Positions 30,476-41,429 of a DNA stretch of 64,000 bases are shown piece after piece (within the stretch, counting starts at the first letter, position 1; each line of letters begins with the position of its first letter). The translations under genes and the position numbers were made by a program. This stretch comes from Lachnospiraceae bacterium Phil5 (GTDB taxonomy: Bacteria; Bacillota; Clostridia; TANB77; CAG-508), in contig NWBM01000003.1 in assembly GCA_002633185.1 (NCBI GenBank), forward strand, positions 162,107-226,106, read 5' to 3'. The notes under the pieces are model-generated. The model had not been told where the DNA came from, made no database searches, and saw only the letters and a list, made by a program, of their open reading frames with translations.

Positions 30476-31717
30476 ATGAAGAAGAATCTTTTACGGTTTG
30501 CAGCAGCTTTGTTTTTCTCAACACTTTTCTACGTTTTATTTGGTGTATGCGCAGAAGGTGTGAAAGATTCTAAGTATTCTGTTGCAACAGCTGTTGAACT
30601 TCAAAAGTTCTTAACAGCTCAAAGCACATCTGTCAGCCAGGATTGTGACATTAATTCTGATGGCAAAATTAACGCAATCGATATGACACTTCTAAAACGG
30701 TATTTGATTTATGGTGAACCTGGTTCTGATACTACAACTACAACCACAATCATAACAGATACAACTACCGTAACAACAACGACTTCTATTTCCACACCAA
30801 CTACCACAACAAAAGTTGGCTATGGCCTCATTCAGCAGGCTATTGAAGAAGTTTCTGTAACAGACACAACTATTCCCAAGTATAAAGGAGAATATTGTGA
30901 AGCAACTGATGCAGTATTTTTGTGTAACATTGAAGGAACAACCTACGCGTATACCTTGCTTGCGGAGAAACCAACTAATTCTCTTGCAATGCTGACCAAT
31001 ATTAATTTGATCAAAGGTTTACACGTATGGCTGTACAATGGTTCTGAGGTCCCTGTGTCTATAGATGACGCACTGCCCAATACCGATGGTTTGACATTTA
31101 CTGCTAATGATCCTTCAGCACCCAACCAAGAATTTACTTATGAATTAAAACCTTATTTTCAAATCTTTACTTCTGATATTACTAGCGTAGCTAAAAAAAT
31201 TGCAAGCAACGGCACTCAGTATGGTTTTAATATTGCAAATTATGACTACAATTTAAGTGGAAAATTGGAGTATGAAGATGTCAAAATCATGGTGCAATAT
31301 TTCACTTCAGAATTGCACAACATGTTCTGGCGTTTGAATGATGGATGCTTTTGGCGTTATACTTATTATTTGCCCACTCTTGGACATACTAATGTAGCAT
31401 TTATTAAAACAGAAGAAACTAAGCCTGTTACTTGGGCCATCAACATTCCTACAAAAGACTTTTGCCCGGATATTCCATATGCTTCAGCAACCGTTCCTGT
31501 TCAGATTTTACCTGGTAGTATGATTGATGAACTTGCGGATTACCCTGAAAATACAGAAATGTCTGATAGCACATGTGATTATATTGCATGGCTTCCTACG
31601 GAAAACACATGGGCAAAAGTTGCCAAGGATAGTGAAGAATGGTGGTTCCAAGGTGGATTCTATGTATTCCTTCTGGATGATGACGGTAACTACCGTAAAG
31701 AATGGAATCGTCCTTGA
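30476..31717 (+). CDS. Secreted dockerin-like protein with short Thr linker
   Basis: I chose the ATG at 30476, preceded by AAGGGAGG; the open frame upstream to 30272 runs through repeats. The 413-residue protein has a signal peptide (about 1-24), one dockerin-like EF-hand repeat ('DINSDGKINAIDMTLLKRYL', about 58-80) and a Thr-rich linker (about 84-115). The C-terminal domain is homologous to that of the protein at 16281-17966 ('YAYTLLAEKPT', 'GLHVWLYNGSE', 'LGHTNVAFIKT', 'CDYIAWLPTENTWAKV', 'FQGGFYVFLLDDDGNYRKEW'). It contains an EF-hand-like 'DYNLSGKLEYEDVKIMVQY'. Codon use is less AT-biased than in neighbouring genes, and CGG occurs twice as a normal Arg codon (codons 7 and 75), pointing to acquisition. 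The C-terminal domain's function is unknown. Confidence 0.85.
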   Translation: MKKNLLRFAAALFFSTLFYVLFGVCAEGVKDSKYSVATAVELQKFLTAQSTSVSQDCDINSDGKINAIDMTLLKRYLIYGEPGSDTTTTTTIITDTTTVTTTTSISTPTTTTKVGYGLIQQAIEEVSVTDTTIPKYKGEYCEATDAVFLCNIEGTTYAYTLLAEKPTNSLAMLTNINLIKGLHVWLYNGSEVPVSIDDALPNTDGLTFTANDPSAPNQEFTYELKPYFQIFTSDITSVAKKIASNGTQYGFNIANYDYNLSGKLEYEDVKIMVQYFTSELHNMFWRLNDGCFWRYTYYLPTLGHTNVAFIKTEETKPVTWAINIPTKDFCPDIPYASATVPVQILPGSMIDELADYPENTEMSDSTCDYIAWLPTENTWAKVAKDSEEWWFQGGFYVFLLDDDGNYRKEWNRP

Positions 31718-31761
31718 TTTCTTAACTTAATGTTTGATTTCAGGATTTTAATTCCATAATC

Positions 31762-31798
31762 AAAAATCGCAGAAACTTTTTGTTCCTGCGATTTTTTT
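31762..31798. terminator. Bidirectional terminator between dockerin gene and gyrA
   Basis: AAAAATCGCAG and CTGCGATTTTT flank a 14-nt loop, with A- and T-runs on both sides serving both convergent genes. Confidence 0.85.
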
Positions 31799-31811
31799 GT
31801 TTGTTTTTTTA

Positions 31812-34256
31812 TTATTTTTCTTCTTCCTCAACATCTGGTGCTATAATTTCAACACTAACAACTTTTGCTCCATCATTTGTTCTAATTAATGTAACACCTT
31901 GTGTTGATCTTCCAAGAATACTAATATCTTTAACATTAATTCTTATTATTGTTCCTTTATCTGTAATTAACATTACATCTTCATCACCATTTGCAATTCT
32001 TATTCCTACTATATTTCCGGTTTTTGGTGTTACTTTATATGTAATAACTCCTTTTCCGCCTCTGTTTTGGACTCTGTATTCTTCAAGCTCTGTTCTCTTT
32101 CCAAATCCATTTTCTGTAATTGCAAGAAGTGTTGCGTTTTTAGATGCTATAACAGATTCCATTCCTATAACAAAATCGTCTTTGTCTAATCTAATTCCAA
32201 TTACACCTTGGGCTGTTCTTCCTACTGGACGTACATCTTTTTCATCGAATGTAATACACATACCTTTTCTTGTAACTAGAACTACATTATCTTCTCCGTC
32301 TGTTAAACGTACATCTATTAATTCATCTTCACCTTTTAGTGTTATTGCTAATAAACCTGTTTTTCTTGCTGAATTATATTCATTTAATGCTGTTTTCTTA
32401 ATTAATCCATCACGTGTTGCCATTAATAAATATTTTCCTTCAGCAAAATTTTGTAATGGAATTACTGCTGATATTTTTTCTCCTGGGTCTAAGCTTAATA
32501 GATTTACAATTGCTGTTCCCTTTGCAGTTCTGCCGGCTTCAGGAATTTCGTATCCTCTTAATCTATACAATTTTCCTTTATTACTAAAGAATAAAATTGT
32601 GTCATGTGTTGATGCTGTAAATATTTGTTTTACAAAGTCATCTTCTTTTGTTGTCATTCCTGTAATACCTTTTCCACCACGTTTTTGACTCTTATATGTA
32701 TCTATTGGCATTCTCTTGATATATCCAAAATGTGTTAGGGCTACAACAGTTTGCTCTTCTTCTATTAAATCTTCAACATTGAATTCGCCTTCTGCTGCAA
32801 CAATTTTTGTTAATCTTTCATCACCATATTTTTCTTTTATTTCTAGTAATTCTTCTTTAATTATGTCATATACTAATTGTTCATTGCTTAAAATTTCTTT
32901 TAAATGAGCAATTAATTTCATTAATTCGTTATATTCTTCTTCTATTTTTTCACGTTGCAATCCAGATAATGTTTTTAATCTCATATCTAATATAGCTTGT
33001 GCTTGAATATCAGATAATCCAAATCTTTCCATTAATCTTTCTTTTGCATCATCATAAGAAGAACGAATTATATTAATTACTTCATCAATATTATCTAAAG
33101 CAATTTTTAATCCTTCTAATATATGAGCTCTTGCTAATGCTTTATCTAATTCGAATTGTGTTCTACGTAGAATTACTTCTTTTCTGTGATTTATATAATG
33201 ATCTAGACATTGTCTTAATGTTAATATTTTTGGTTCTCCATCAACTAATGCTAATAAAATTGCACCAAAAGTATCTTGCATTTGTGTGAATTTGTATAAT
33301 TGATTTAAAACAACTTGTGCATTTGCATCTCTTTTTAATTCAATTACAACTCTTACTTTATCAATTCTATCTGATTCATCTCTTAAGTCTGCAATTCCTT
33401 CAATTCTTTTATCCCTAGCTAATGCAGCAATATTTTCAATTAATTTTGCTTTATTAACTTGATATGGTAAAGATGTTACAACAATTCTTTGTTTATTATT
33501 ACTCATTTCTTCAATTTCAGCTTCTGCTCTTACTGTAATTTTTCCTCTACCTGTTGTATATGCTTCCTTAATTCCTTCTCTTCCTAATATTAAACCACCT
33601 GTTGGGAAATCTGGTCCTTTAATTATTGACATTAATTCTTCATCATTTGTTTCAGGATGTTCAATAATTCTTACTATACCATTTATAACCTCTGTTAAGT
33701 TATGTGGTGGAATATTTGTTGCCATACCTACGGCAATACCTGATGAACCATTTATTAATAATGTTGGTATTCTTGCAGGAAGAACTGTAGGCTCTTGTAA
33801 TCTATCGTCATAGTTTGGCATGAAGTCTACTGTATTTTTTTCGATATCTGTAAGCATTAGTTCAGCAATTTTTGCCATTCTTGCTTCAGTGTACCTCATT
33901 GCGGCAGCTCCATCACCATCTATTGAACCAAAATTTCCATGTCCATCTACCAAAGGATATCTTAAAGAAAAGTCTTGAGCCATTCTTACCATTGCATCAT
34001 AAACAGAAGAATCTCCATGAGGATGATAACGTCCTAAAACTGATCCAACTGTGTTAGCACATTTTCTGTAAGGCTTGTCTGATGTAATACCATCTTCGTA
34101 CATAGCATATAAAATTCTTCTATGAACTGGCTTCAAACCATCTCTAACATCTGGTAGAGCACGTGAAACAATAACACTCATTGCGTAATCAATATACGAT
34201 GTTTTCATCTCTGTTTCAATGTCTCTTTGAATAATTTTTCCATCATTTGAATCCAT
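31812..34256 (-). CDS. gyrA: DNA gyrase subunit A
   Basis: This is the breakage-reunion subunit of DNA gyrase, 814 residues. '[11 protein letters not shown]' holds the active-site Tyr, and '[20 protein letters not shown]' is the quinolone region with the susceptible-type Ser and Asp. The GyrA-box 'QKRGGKG' precedes the C-terminal beta-pinwheel, whose blades show repeats such as '[16 protein letters not shown]' and '[16 protein letters not shown]'. AGAGG lies before the ATG. Unlike in most Firmicutes, gyrA is not next to gyrB: an island of about 5 kb lies between them. It has its own promoter at 34292-34320. Confidence 0.97.
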   Translation of the reverse strand: MDSNDGKIIQRDIETEMKTSYIDYAMSVIVSRALPDVRDGLKPVHRRILYAMYEDGITSDKPYRKCANTVGSVLGRYHPHGDSSVYDAMVRMAQDFSLRYPLVDGHGNFGSIDGDGAAAMRYTEARMAKIAELMLTDIEKNTVDFMPNYDDRLQEPTVLPARIPTLLINGSSGIAVGMATNIPPHNLTEVINGIVRIIEHPETNDEELMSIIKGPDFPTGGLILGREGIKEAYTTGRGKITVRAEAEIEEMSNNKQRIVVTSLPYQVNKAKLIENIAALARDKRIEGIADLRDESDRIDKVRVVIELKRDANAQVVLNQLYKFTQMQDTFGAILLALVDGEPKILTLRQCLDHYINHRKEVILRRTQFELDKALARAHILEGLKIALDNIDEVINIIRSSYDDAKERLMERFGLSDIQAQAILDMRLKTLSGLQREKIEEEYNELMKLIAHLKEILSNEQLVYDIIKEELLEIKEKYGDERLTKIVAAEGEFNVEDLIEEEQTVVALTHFGYIKRMPIDTYKSQKRGGKGITGMTTKEDDFVKQIFTASTHDTILFFSNKGKLYRLRGYEIPEAGRTAKGTAIVNLLSLDPGEKISAVIPLQNFAEGKYLLMATRDGLIKKTALNEYNSARKTGLLAITLKGEDELIDVRLTDGEDNVVLVTRKGMCITFDEKDVRPVGRTAQGVIGIRLDKDDFVIGMESVIASKNATLLAITENGFGKRTELEEYRVQNRGGKGVITYKVTPKTGNIVGIRIANGDEDVMLITDKGTIIRINVKDISILGRSTQGVTLIRTNDGAKVVSVEIIAPDVEEEEK

Positions 34257-34291
34257 ATTTTTACCTCTTTTCTTGTATTTTAACTTCCTTT

Positions 34292-34320
34292 ATTATACTA
34301 AAACACAAAAAAATATGCAA
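34292..34320 (-). promoter_or_regulatory. Sigma-A type promoter of gyrA
   Basis: On the minus strand, TTGCAT (34320-34315), a 17-nt spacer, then TATAAT (34297-34292), 36 nt upstream of the gyrA start. Confidence 0.7.
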
Positions 34321-34360
34321 CACTAAAACCCGAATTTCCGTAACTTTTTTGCTTATATGC

Positions 34361-34514
34361 ATACTGCATTTTTAAGCCATTCTATAATATGGTGGATGAA
34401 CAAAATCTTTAATAGAAAAAAATAATTTTAGGGGTATGTTTTTTTTCATAAAGAAAGGAGGTCTTTATGATCTTAAAGAAATAAGTATTATAGAATAGCT
34501 TAAAAATGCAGTAT
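34361..34514. repeat. 154-bp element with 29-bp inverted repeats and an internal ribosome site
   Basis: Arms 34361-34389 (ATACTGCATTTTTAAGCCAT...) and 34486-34514 are inverted repeats with one mismatch. The 96-bp interior contains AAAGAAAGGAGGTCTTTATG, in which AAAGA/TCTTT could hide the GGAGG. A five-codon reading frame (MILKK) follows. The element lies between gyrA and the VirB4-like island. It may be a MITE-like insertion or a structured RNA; nothing else is seen in 34257-34529. Confidence 0.7.
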
Positions 34515-34529
34515 ACATTAATTAAGTTT

Positions 34530-35249
34530 TTAATTTAAATTATTTGATAATTCTAAATAAATATTATCGAAATCAAAATCGTTTGAATTGCTAATTAAAT
34601 CGTGAATATTTTTTATTTTATTAATATTTTCTACTATATTTTTTATTGGTAAAATATTTTTTTCTTCTTTTTCTATTTTCTTAAATTCTTTATTTATTCC
34701 AGATAAATCTTTTTTGGAATAATATTTATTCCAATTATTTATATATTTTTCTAATTTTGTTAATGATTTATTTTCTTTATTAAATTCATTATCTATATCT
34801 TTTTCAATATTTTTAATAATTTCTTTTTTCCCAGATTTAATTAATTTCCCCACTGATTCAGGAATTATTTTTTCTTTTGTTAGTGTCTTTATGAGAGAGT
34901 CAATTGCATCTGAAATGCCATCAATAATGCCACCCTCTTTTATTGCATTTTTTGCTTGATCAACATTTTCAAAATTCCCTGTAAAAATTCCTAAGGTTGT
35001 TTTTCCTAAATTAATTGCTTCTTCAACTGCCTTTTCTACCGCTGAATTTAACCCTTCTGATATTAATGTGTCTTTTACTTCTATCACTTCATCTTCTATA
35101 AAATCTGGCATGATATATTTTAAACCCTGATCAACTGCAAAATTTACAACTTGTCCTAATCTAGATTTTAAAAAATTATCCTGTATTTGACTAAAATCCA
35201 CCTCTTTTAATTTATTTCCAATTTCATTAATATTATCTAATAATTGCAT
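34530..35249 (-). CDS. Unknown protein, last gene of the VirB4-like island
   Basis: I do not recognise this family. I chose the ATG at 35249 because AAAGGA lies seven bases before it; the ATG at 35258 overlaps that ribosome site. The 239-residue protein has no clear signal peptide. A central Gly/Ala-containing segment ('GIFTGNFENVDQAKNAIKEGGIIDGISDAIDSLIK') could be amphipathic or membrane-active. The C-terminal half is highly charged and helical ('KKIEKEEKNILPIKNIVENI'). It lies 21 bp downstream of the CpaE-like ATPase gene on the same strand, so it is probably co-transcribed with the VirB4-like genes. It could be a substrate or structural component of that system; this is inference. Confidence 0.6.
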   Translation of the reverse strand: MQLLDNINEIGNKLKEVDFSQIQDNFLKSRLGQVVNFAVDQGLKYIMPDFIEDEVIEVKDTLISEGLNSAVEKAVEEAINLGKTTLGIFTGNFENVDQAKNAIKEGGIIDGISDAIDSLIKTLTKEKIIPESVGKLIKSGKKEIIKNIEKDIDNEFNKENKSLTKLEKYINNWNKYYSKKDLSGINKEFKKIEKEEKNILPIKNIVENINKIKNIHDLISNSNDFDFDNIYLELSNNLN

Positions 35250-35269
35250 AATAATCATCCTTTCTATTT

Positions 35270-36454
35270 TTAAATAATTATTTTTTTTGCAATTTTTTTA
35301 AAATTATTATTTATTAAAAAATTGCATTTTAAATTCTTATTAATAAAAAAATTATAATTTTTAAAATAATTTAAATAACCAATTATTTCATATTCCGAAA
35401 AAATATTTTTTAAAATTATTTTATTAATTTTAAATTTATTACATTTATTAAAAATAATTTTTATTTTATTTTTATCAATATTTTGCTTTAAATATTTATT
35501 TAAAATTCTTTTACTTTTACTAATTTCTAGTAAATTATTTTCTGTTAAATAAATACATTTATCACTTATTTCTGTTATCTCTTTTATGTGTTCAAAAAAA
35601 TATTCTGATGTTGTATCAATAATTATTGCATCATAATTATTTAATAATAAACCAATTAATTTTTTTAATTTTTCATAATTTAATTTATTTTTATTATTAA
35701 ATATTAAATTAATTTCTGATAATAAATCTATTTTATTATTTATTTTTATAATCAAATCAAAAATATTAAAATTATTATTTTGATATTTATTAATTAAAAA
35801 ATTATTTATTTTTTTTGAATATTTTTTTACTCCAAAAATTGTATGAATACTTTTATTTAAAATATCAAAATCAATTATTAATATTTTATTATAATAATTT
35901 TCTAATTCCTTTGATAGAACTGAAGAAAAAATACTTTTTCCTGAACCATTATTTCCTAAAACAGAAATAATTATCTTTTTATTTATATTATTTTCTTTTT
36001 TTATTATTTTTTCTTTATTTTTATATTTTTCTTCATAAATAATATTTTTTAATTCATCAATTTCTTTTTGAATTTCATTTTTATATTTTTCCATTTTTTC
36101 ATCTTCATTAATTATTTTTATTAAATTGTCTATATTTATTTTATTTAAATATAAAATCCTATAAATTCCTTTTTTATTTAATATTTTTTCTAGCTCTTGA
36201 TTATATTTTTCTAATATAATAATTATTTTTATATTTGAATTATTTTCTTGAATCTTTTCTATTAATTCTTCTAATCTATAATTCCCTGGTAATAATTGAT
36301 TTAAAATTAAATAATCAATTTTTTTATTTATTTCTAAAATCTCCAATACTCCATCTTGATATTGAATATCATTATTTATTATATTAAATAATTTATATTT
36401 TTTTAATTCATTATTTATTTTGGGATTTCCAACTGCTGTTAAAATATTTTTAAT
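35270..36454 (-). CDS. CpaE/MinD-like P-loop ATPase with receiver-like N-domain
   Basis: The protein is about 395 residues. The N-terminal domain (about 1-105) resembles a response-regulator fold ('KKIDYLILNQLLPGNYRLEELI', 'IIIILEKYNQELEKIL'). A coiled-coil linker leads to a SIMIBI-type ATPase domain beginning 'KKIIISVLGNNGSGKSIFS'. The P-loop is GNNGSGKS, not the KGGxGKT of ParA/MinD proteins. 'ILIIDFDILNKSIHTIFG' and 'YDAIIIDTTSE' fit the CpaE/TadZ layout. In pilus systems such proteins place the assembly machine. The first in-frame TTG (36469) lies within GGAGG; the well-spaced codon is ATT at 36454, giving '(M)KNILTAVGNP' and overlapping the upstream stop by one base. Confidence 0.65.
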   Translation of the reverse strand: MKNILTAVGNPKINNELKKYKLFNIINNDIQYQDGVLEILEINKKIDYLILNQLLPGNYRLEELIEKIQENNSNIKIIIILEKYNQELEKILNKKGIYRILYLNKINIDNLIKIINEDEKMEKYKNEIQKEIDELKNIIYEEKYKNKEKIIKKENNINKKIIISVLGNNGSGKSIFSSVLSKELENYYNKILIIDFDILNKSIHTIFGVKKYSKKINNFLINKYQNNNFNIFDLIIKINNKIDLLSEINLIFNNKNKLNYEKLKKLIGLLLNNYDAIIIDTTSEYFFEHIKEITEISDKCIYLTENNLLEISKSKRILNKYLKQNIDKNKIKIIFNKCNKFKINKIILKNIFSEYEIIGYLNYFKNYNFFINKNLKCNFLINNNFKKIAKKIII

Positions 36455-38246
36455 TTTTATTACCTCCAATTATATTTTTTTCAAAATCTCCAGCTTCAAT
36501 TTTAATTAATAAATGATCATCTCCTGCAAACATTAAACTCTCTCCTCTTTTTAATGATTTAATTTCTATTTTTTCTTTTTCAGAAATATTAGAATATTTT
36601 TCTAATAAATTAATATTTTCTTCCTCTATGGAAAAAAAATTTTTTATGCTTGAATTATTTAATATACTTCTTCCATAAATTCCATCATCTAAACTAAATA
36701 AATCAGATATATCCTGAGTTATTGCTATTGCACTTCCCCCATATTTTCTAATTGTTTTAAATATTTTATATATAAATGATGCAACATTTTTATTAGATGT
36801 TACTCCAATTAACCTCCAAATTTCATCTAAATAAATCGCTTTTTTTATTTCTCTATTTTTTTTAATTTTGTCCCAAAATAATTCAGTAAAAATATACATA
36901 CCATATTTTAAATTTTCTTCTCCTAATTCATATACATCTGCTAAAATTAATTTATTATTTATTTCTATATTTGTATAATTATTTAAAAAATTCATTGAGC
37001 CTTTTATAAATGGTAATAATTTTATTTTATATTTTTCTGTATTTTTATCTTCAGATAAAACTTTATATAAATCTTCTAAAATTGGCATTTCTTTTGATTT
37101 TTTAAAATTTATTTTTTTATTTATTTTTTCATCATAATATTCATACAAACTCGAATCATCAAATGTAATATTTTTTCTTCTATATACTTCAATTAATTTA
37201 TTTTCTAAAATTGCTTTTTCTTCTTCATTTAGTTCACCAAAAATTAAATTAAAAAATCCAATTAATTTAATTAATTTAGTTGCTAAATATCCTTTTTCTG
37301 TATCTTCTAAACTTTCCTCTCTTATGTCAAAAATATTAATATATGTTCCTGAATTTGGTCCAATTTTTAATATAGTGCCATCTAGTTCTTCACACATTTT
37401 TAAATATTCTCTTTCTGGATCAATTATATATTGCTCTATTCCTAACAGCCTATATCTTAAAATAATTAATTTTGTATAAAAAGATTTTCCTGCACCACTA
37501 GTTCCAAAAATACACATATTTGCATTTTTATATTTATCATTATTATATCTATCAATAAATACTAATGAATTATTATAAATATTTGTTCCAATAAATATCC
37601 CGTTTTCATCAAAAATTGATGATGAAACAAATGAATATGTTCCAATTAATCCGCTTGTTAGTATATTTCTTCTTGCATTTTCTTTAATATTATTTAAATT
37701 TTGCATTAATGGCAAAGTGCTTTTATAGCCATCTTCTTGTCTGAAATAAGCTTTTTTACTTTGCATTCCTTTTCCTTGTAACAAGCCTTCAATTTTATTT
37801 AAAATATATTCTAATTCTTTTTTATCTTTTGAAAATACTGTTATATAAATATATAAAAAATATAAATCTTCATTATTAACTTGAATTTCTTTTCTTATAT
37901 ATTTTGCATCATTATATGTAAAAGCTGCTATATCAATATCTTGCCTATTTTCTCCATACATTTTTAAATCTGATCCAACATTTCCAATATGATAGGTTAA
38001 TTCTCTTATTGTTTTATAATTATCCTGTTTTTCATAAAAAATAGAAATATTAATATTATTATTTATTTCTATTATATTTTTTAATAATAAATCATTATTT
38101 TCTCTTCCGTAATTTGTAATAATTAATGTTGAATAATATACTCCATCAATTTCAATATATTTTGGATTATTTAAATTAATATATGATGGCGACAATAAAT
38201 CTTTATCTGTATATAATCCTTTATAAAAATTTATTTCATCCTTTAT
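36450..38246 (-). CDS. VirB4/TraE-type conjugation ATPase
   Basis: This is a roughly 598-residue AAA+ ATPase of the VirB4/TrbE family that powers type IV secretion. 'MCIFGTSGAGKSFYTKLIIL' is Walker A and 'KAIYLDEIWRLIG' is Walker B. 'YIIDPEREYLKMCEEL' and 'SAIAITQDISDLF' are typical VirB4 blocks. The N-terminal 230 residues resemble the VirB4 N-domain ('FRQEDGYKSTLPLMQNL'). Neither relaxase, coupling protein nor membrane channel genes are visible nearby, so this may be an orphan or domesticated system. The first GTG (38255) overlaps the strong GGAGGTG ribosome site; the well-spaced codon is ATA at 38246. It lies between two other co-directional island genes. Confidence 0.8.
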   Translation of the reverse strand: MKDEINFYKGLYTDKDLLSPSYINLNNPKYIEIDGVYYSTLIITNYGRENNDLLLKNIIEINNNINISIFYEKQDNYKTIRELTYHIGNVGSDLKMYGENRQDIDIAAFTYNDAKYIRKEIQVNNEDLYFLYIYITVFSKDKKELEYILNKIEGLLQGKGMQSKKAYFRQEDGYKSTLPLMQNLNNIKENARRNILTSGLIGTYSFVSSSIFDENGIFIGTNIYNNSLVFIDRYNNDKYKNANMCIFGTSGAGKSFYTKLIILRYRLLGIEQYIIDPEREYLKMCEELDGTILKIGPNSGTYINIFDIREESLEDTEKGYLATKLIKLIGFFNLIFGELNEEEKAILENKLIEVYRRKNITFDDSSLYEYYDEKINKKINFKKSKEMPILEDLYKVLSEDKNTEKYKIKLLPFIKGSMNFLNNYTNIEINNKLILADVYELGEENLKYGMYIFTELFWDKIKKNREIKKAIYLDEIWRLIGVTSNKNVASFIYKIFKTIRKYGGSAIAITQDISDLFSLDDGIYGRSILNNSSIKNFFSIEEENINLLEKYSNISEKEKIEIKSLKRGESLMFAGDDHLLIKIEAGDFEKNIIGGNKN

Positions 38247-38264
38247 TTTTTTCACCTCCTAAAT

Positions 38265-38834
38265 TTAAATTGTTTTTGGATAGAAAAATGAAAATAAAAT
38301 ATTTTTACATGCATTTTTTTCATTAATATCAAATATTAAATTTCCACATCTTGAAAGCGAATCTTTAATTTTCAAAAATTCTTCATTTAATTCTTCAAAA
38401 ATATTATTTTGATTATTTTCTATATTTTTTTCTTTTTTATTTTTTTCTTTTTTTATAATAATATAAAAATTTTTTATTGCAGATTTTTTTTCGACATTTA
38501 ATTTACTAATATAATTAATATAACTTTCAGAAATATTTTTTATTTTTTTATTTTCTTTTTTTGTGGATTCTTTTACACAAGAAATGTGTTTAGATAAATC
38601 TTCTTTATTACTTTGAATTAAAATTTGTAAATTAAAATTACATGTTTTTAAAAAAATTTTATAAGAATTTAAAATAGCTTCTTTTTCTAACTCTGATTTT
38701 AAATTATAATTTATTGGAATTATTTTTATTATTTTTATATATGTATCATTTTTTAATTTAATAATTCCATTTGAAAAAATTTTTTCTATCGGCAACCATT
38801 GTTGTACCGAATTTTTTTCTAATTTATTTTTTAT
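38265..38834 (-). CDS. VirB4 N-domain-like (TraC-like) conjugation protein
   Basis: The protein is about 189 residues, without signal peptide. 'VQQWLPIEKIFSNGIIKLKN' and 'YIKIIKIIPINYNLKSELEK' resemble the N-terminal region of TraC/VirB4-associated proteins of Gram-positive conjugative elements. Its stop at 38265 is about 20 bp before the VirB4-like start, so the two probably form a split VirB4 N-domain plus motor. The C-terminal half is Lys/Asn-rich and low complexity. The ATG at 38861 has no ribosome site. AAGGTGGTGAG lies inside the reading frame and correctly spaces an ATA codon at 38834, which I take as the probable start; an ATG start at 38861 remains possible. Confidence 0.6.
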   Translation of the reverse strand: MKNKLEKNSVQQWLPIEKIFSNGIIKLKNDTYIKIIKIIPINYNLKSELEKEAILNSYKIFLKTCNFNLQILIQSNKEDLSKHISCVKESTKKENKKIKNISESYINYISKLNVEKKSAIKNFYIIIKKEKNKKEKNIENNQNNIFEELNEEFLKIKDSLSRCGNLIFDINEKNACKNILFSFFYPKTI

Positions 38835-38975
38835 TTTCTCACCACCTTTTTTCATTTTCATTTTTCGTAAATTATTTTTACATCATTTTCTCACTAATGT
38901 CAAGAAAAATCGTATTACATTTTTCGACATTATTCGCATTTTTATAATTAATAAATTTAATTATTTATAGTTAAT

Positions 38976-39012
38976 AAAAAAATTTGCGTCGGAAAAATCC
39001 AACGCAAATTTT
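38976..39012 (-). terminator. Intrinsic terminator of the putative ncRNA
   Basis: On the minus strand AAATTTGCGTTGG and CCGACGCAAATTT form a strong stem, followed by TTTTTATT. It ends the ~400-nt non-coding interval next to gyrB. Confidence 0.85.
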
Positions 39013-39376
39013 AGTAAAGCTAATATTAATCTTCAGCTAAAACTAATATATATAATTAATAACCTAATATACATTACTGTATAAATAAGCTATTTCACCA
39101 CACATATTAATCAGTTGCTTGACTATTAATACATAACTAATAGCTATATTCATCCACATGGGACTATTAATAACCACTAGGATATATAAGAATAATCGTA
39201 ACTCGAATAAATTACCTATAATTTAACCATAAATTATTATAGCTTACATACAAATAATTTACTCTTCATCTCTGCAAAATATAGACCTAAAATATTAAGC
39301 CTATATTTCACTTTGACCGAATATTAAAAATCTTTCAACTTTTAATACTCTTGGTTAAACTAATATTAACCTTACA
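38976..39376 (-). ncRNA. Putative ~400-nt structured non-coding RNA of unknown family
   Basis: The interval has its own promoter (39383-39412) and intrinsic terminator (38976-39012) on the minus strand. It has no reading frame longer than about 10 codons with a ribosome site. Several local hairpins are visible, for example AAATATAG...CTATATTT and TATACAGTAATGTATA. The motif TTAATATT or TATTAATA recurs about eight times. It lacks the signatures of RNase P RNA, tmRNA and SRP RNA. It lies between gyrB and the VirB4-like island. Confidence 0.6.
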
Positions 39377-39382
39377 AAATTT

Positions 39383-39412
39383 ATTATAATCATTTTAATT
39401 TTTTTTATTCAA
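39383..39412 (-). promoter_or_regulatory. Sigma-A type promoter of the putative ncRNA
   Basis: On the minus strand, TTGAAT (39412-39407), an 18-nt spacer, then TATAAT (39388-39383). Confidence 0.6.
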
Positions 39413-39414
39413 AA

Positions 39415-39476
39415 ATTTTTAGGGACACCTCCAAAAAATATTTTTAAGATGTTTTTTGGAGGTGTCCCTAAAAATA

Positions 39477-39478
<2 letters not shown>
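39415..39478. repeat. Family A element overlapping the gyrB stop codon
   Basis: Two family A arms directly abut (39415-39445 and 39446-39478). Both carry the same variant, TTTAGGGACACC and GGTGTCCCTAAA, where other copies have TTTTGGG/CCCAAAA. Paired change in both arms keeps the stem intact. The right arm contains the gyrB TAA. Confidence 0.8.

Positions 39479-41429
<1,951 letters not shown>

Noticed and set aside
39013..39376. CRISPR-like array from recurring TATTAATA motifs
   Set aside because: The motifs are short, irregularly spaced and not part of longer identical repeats.
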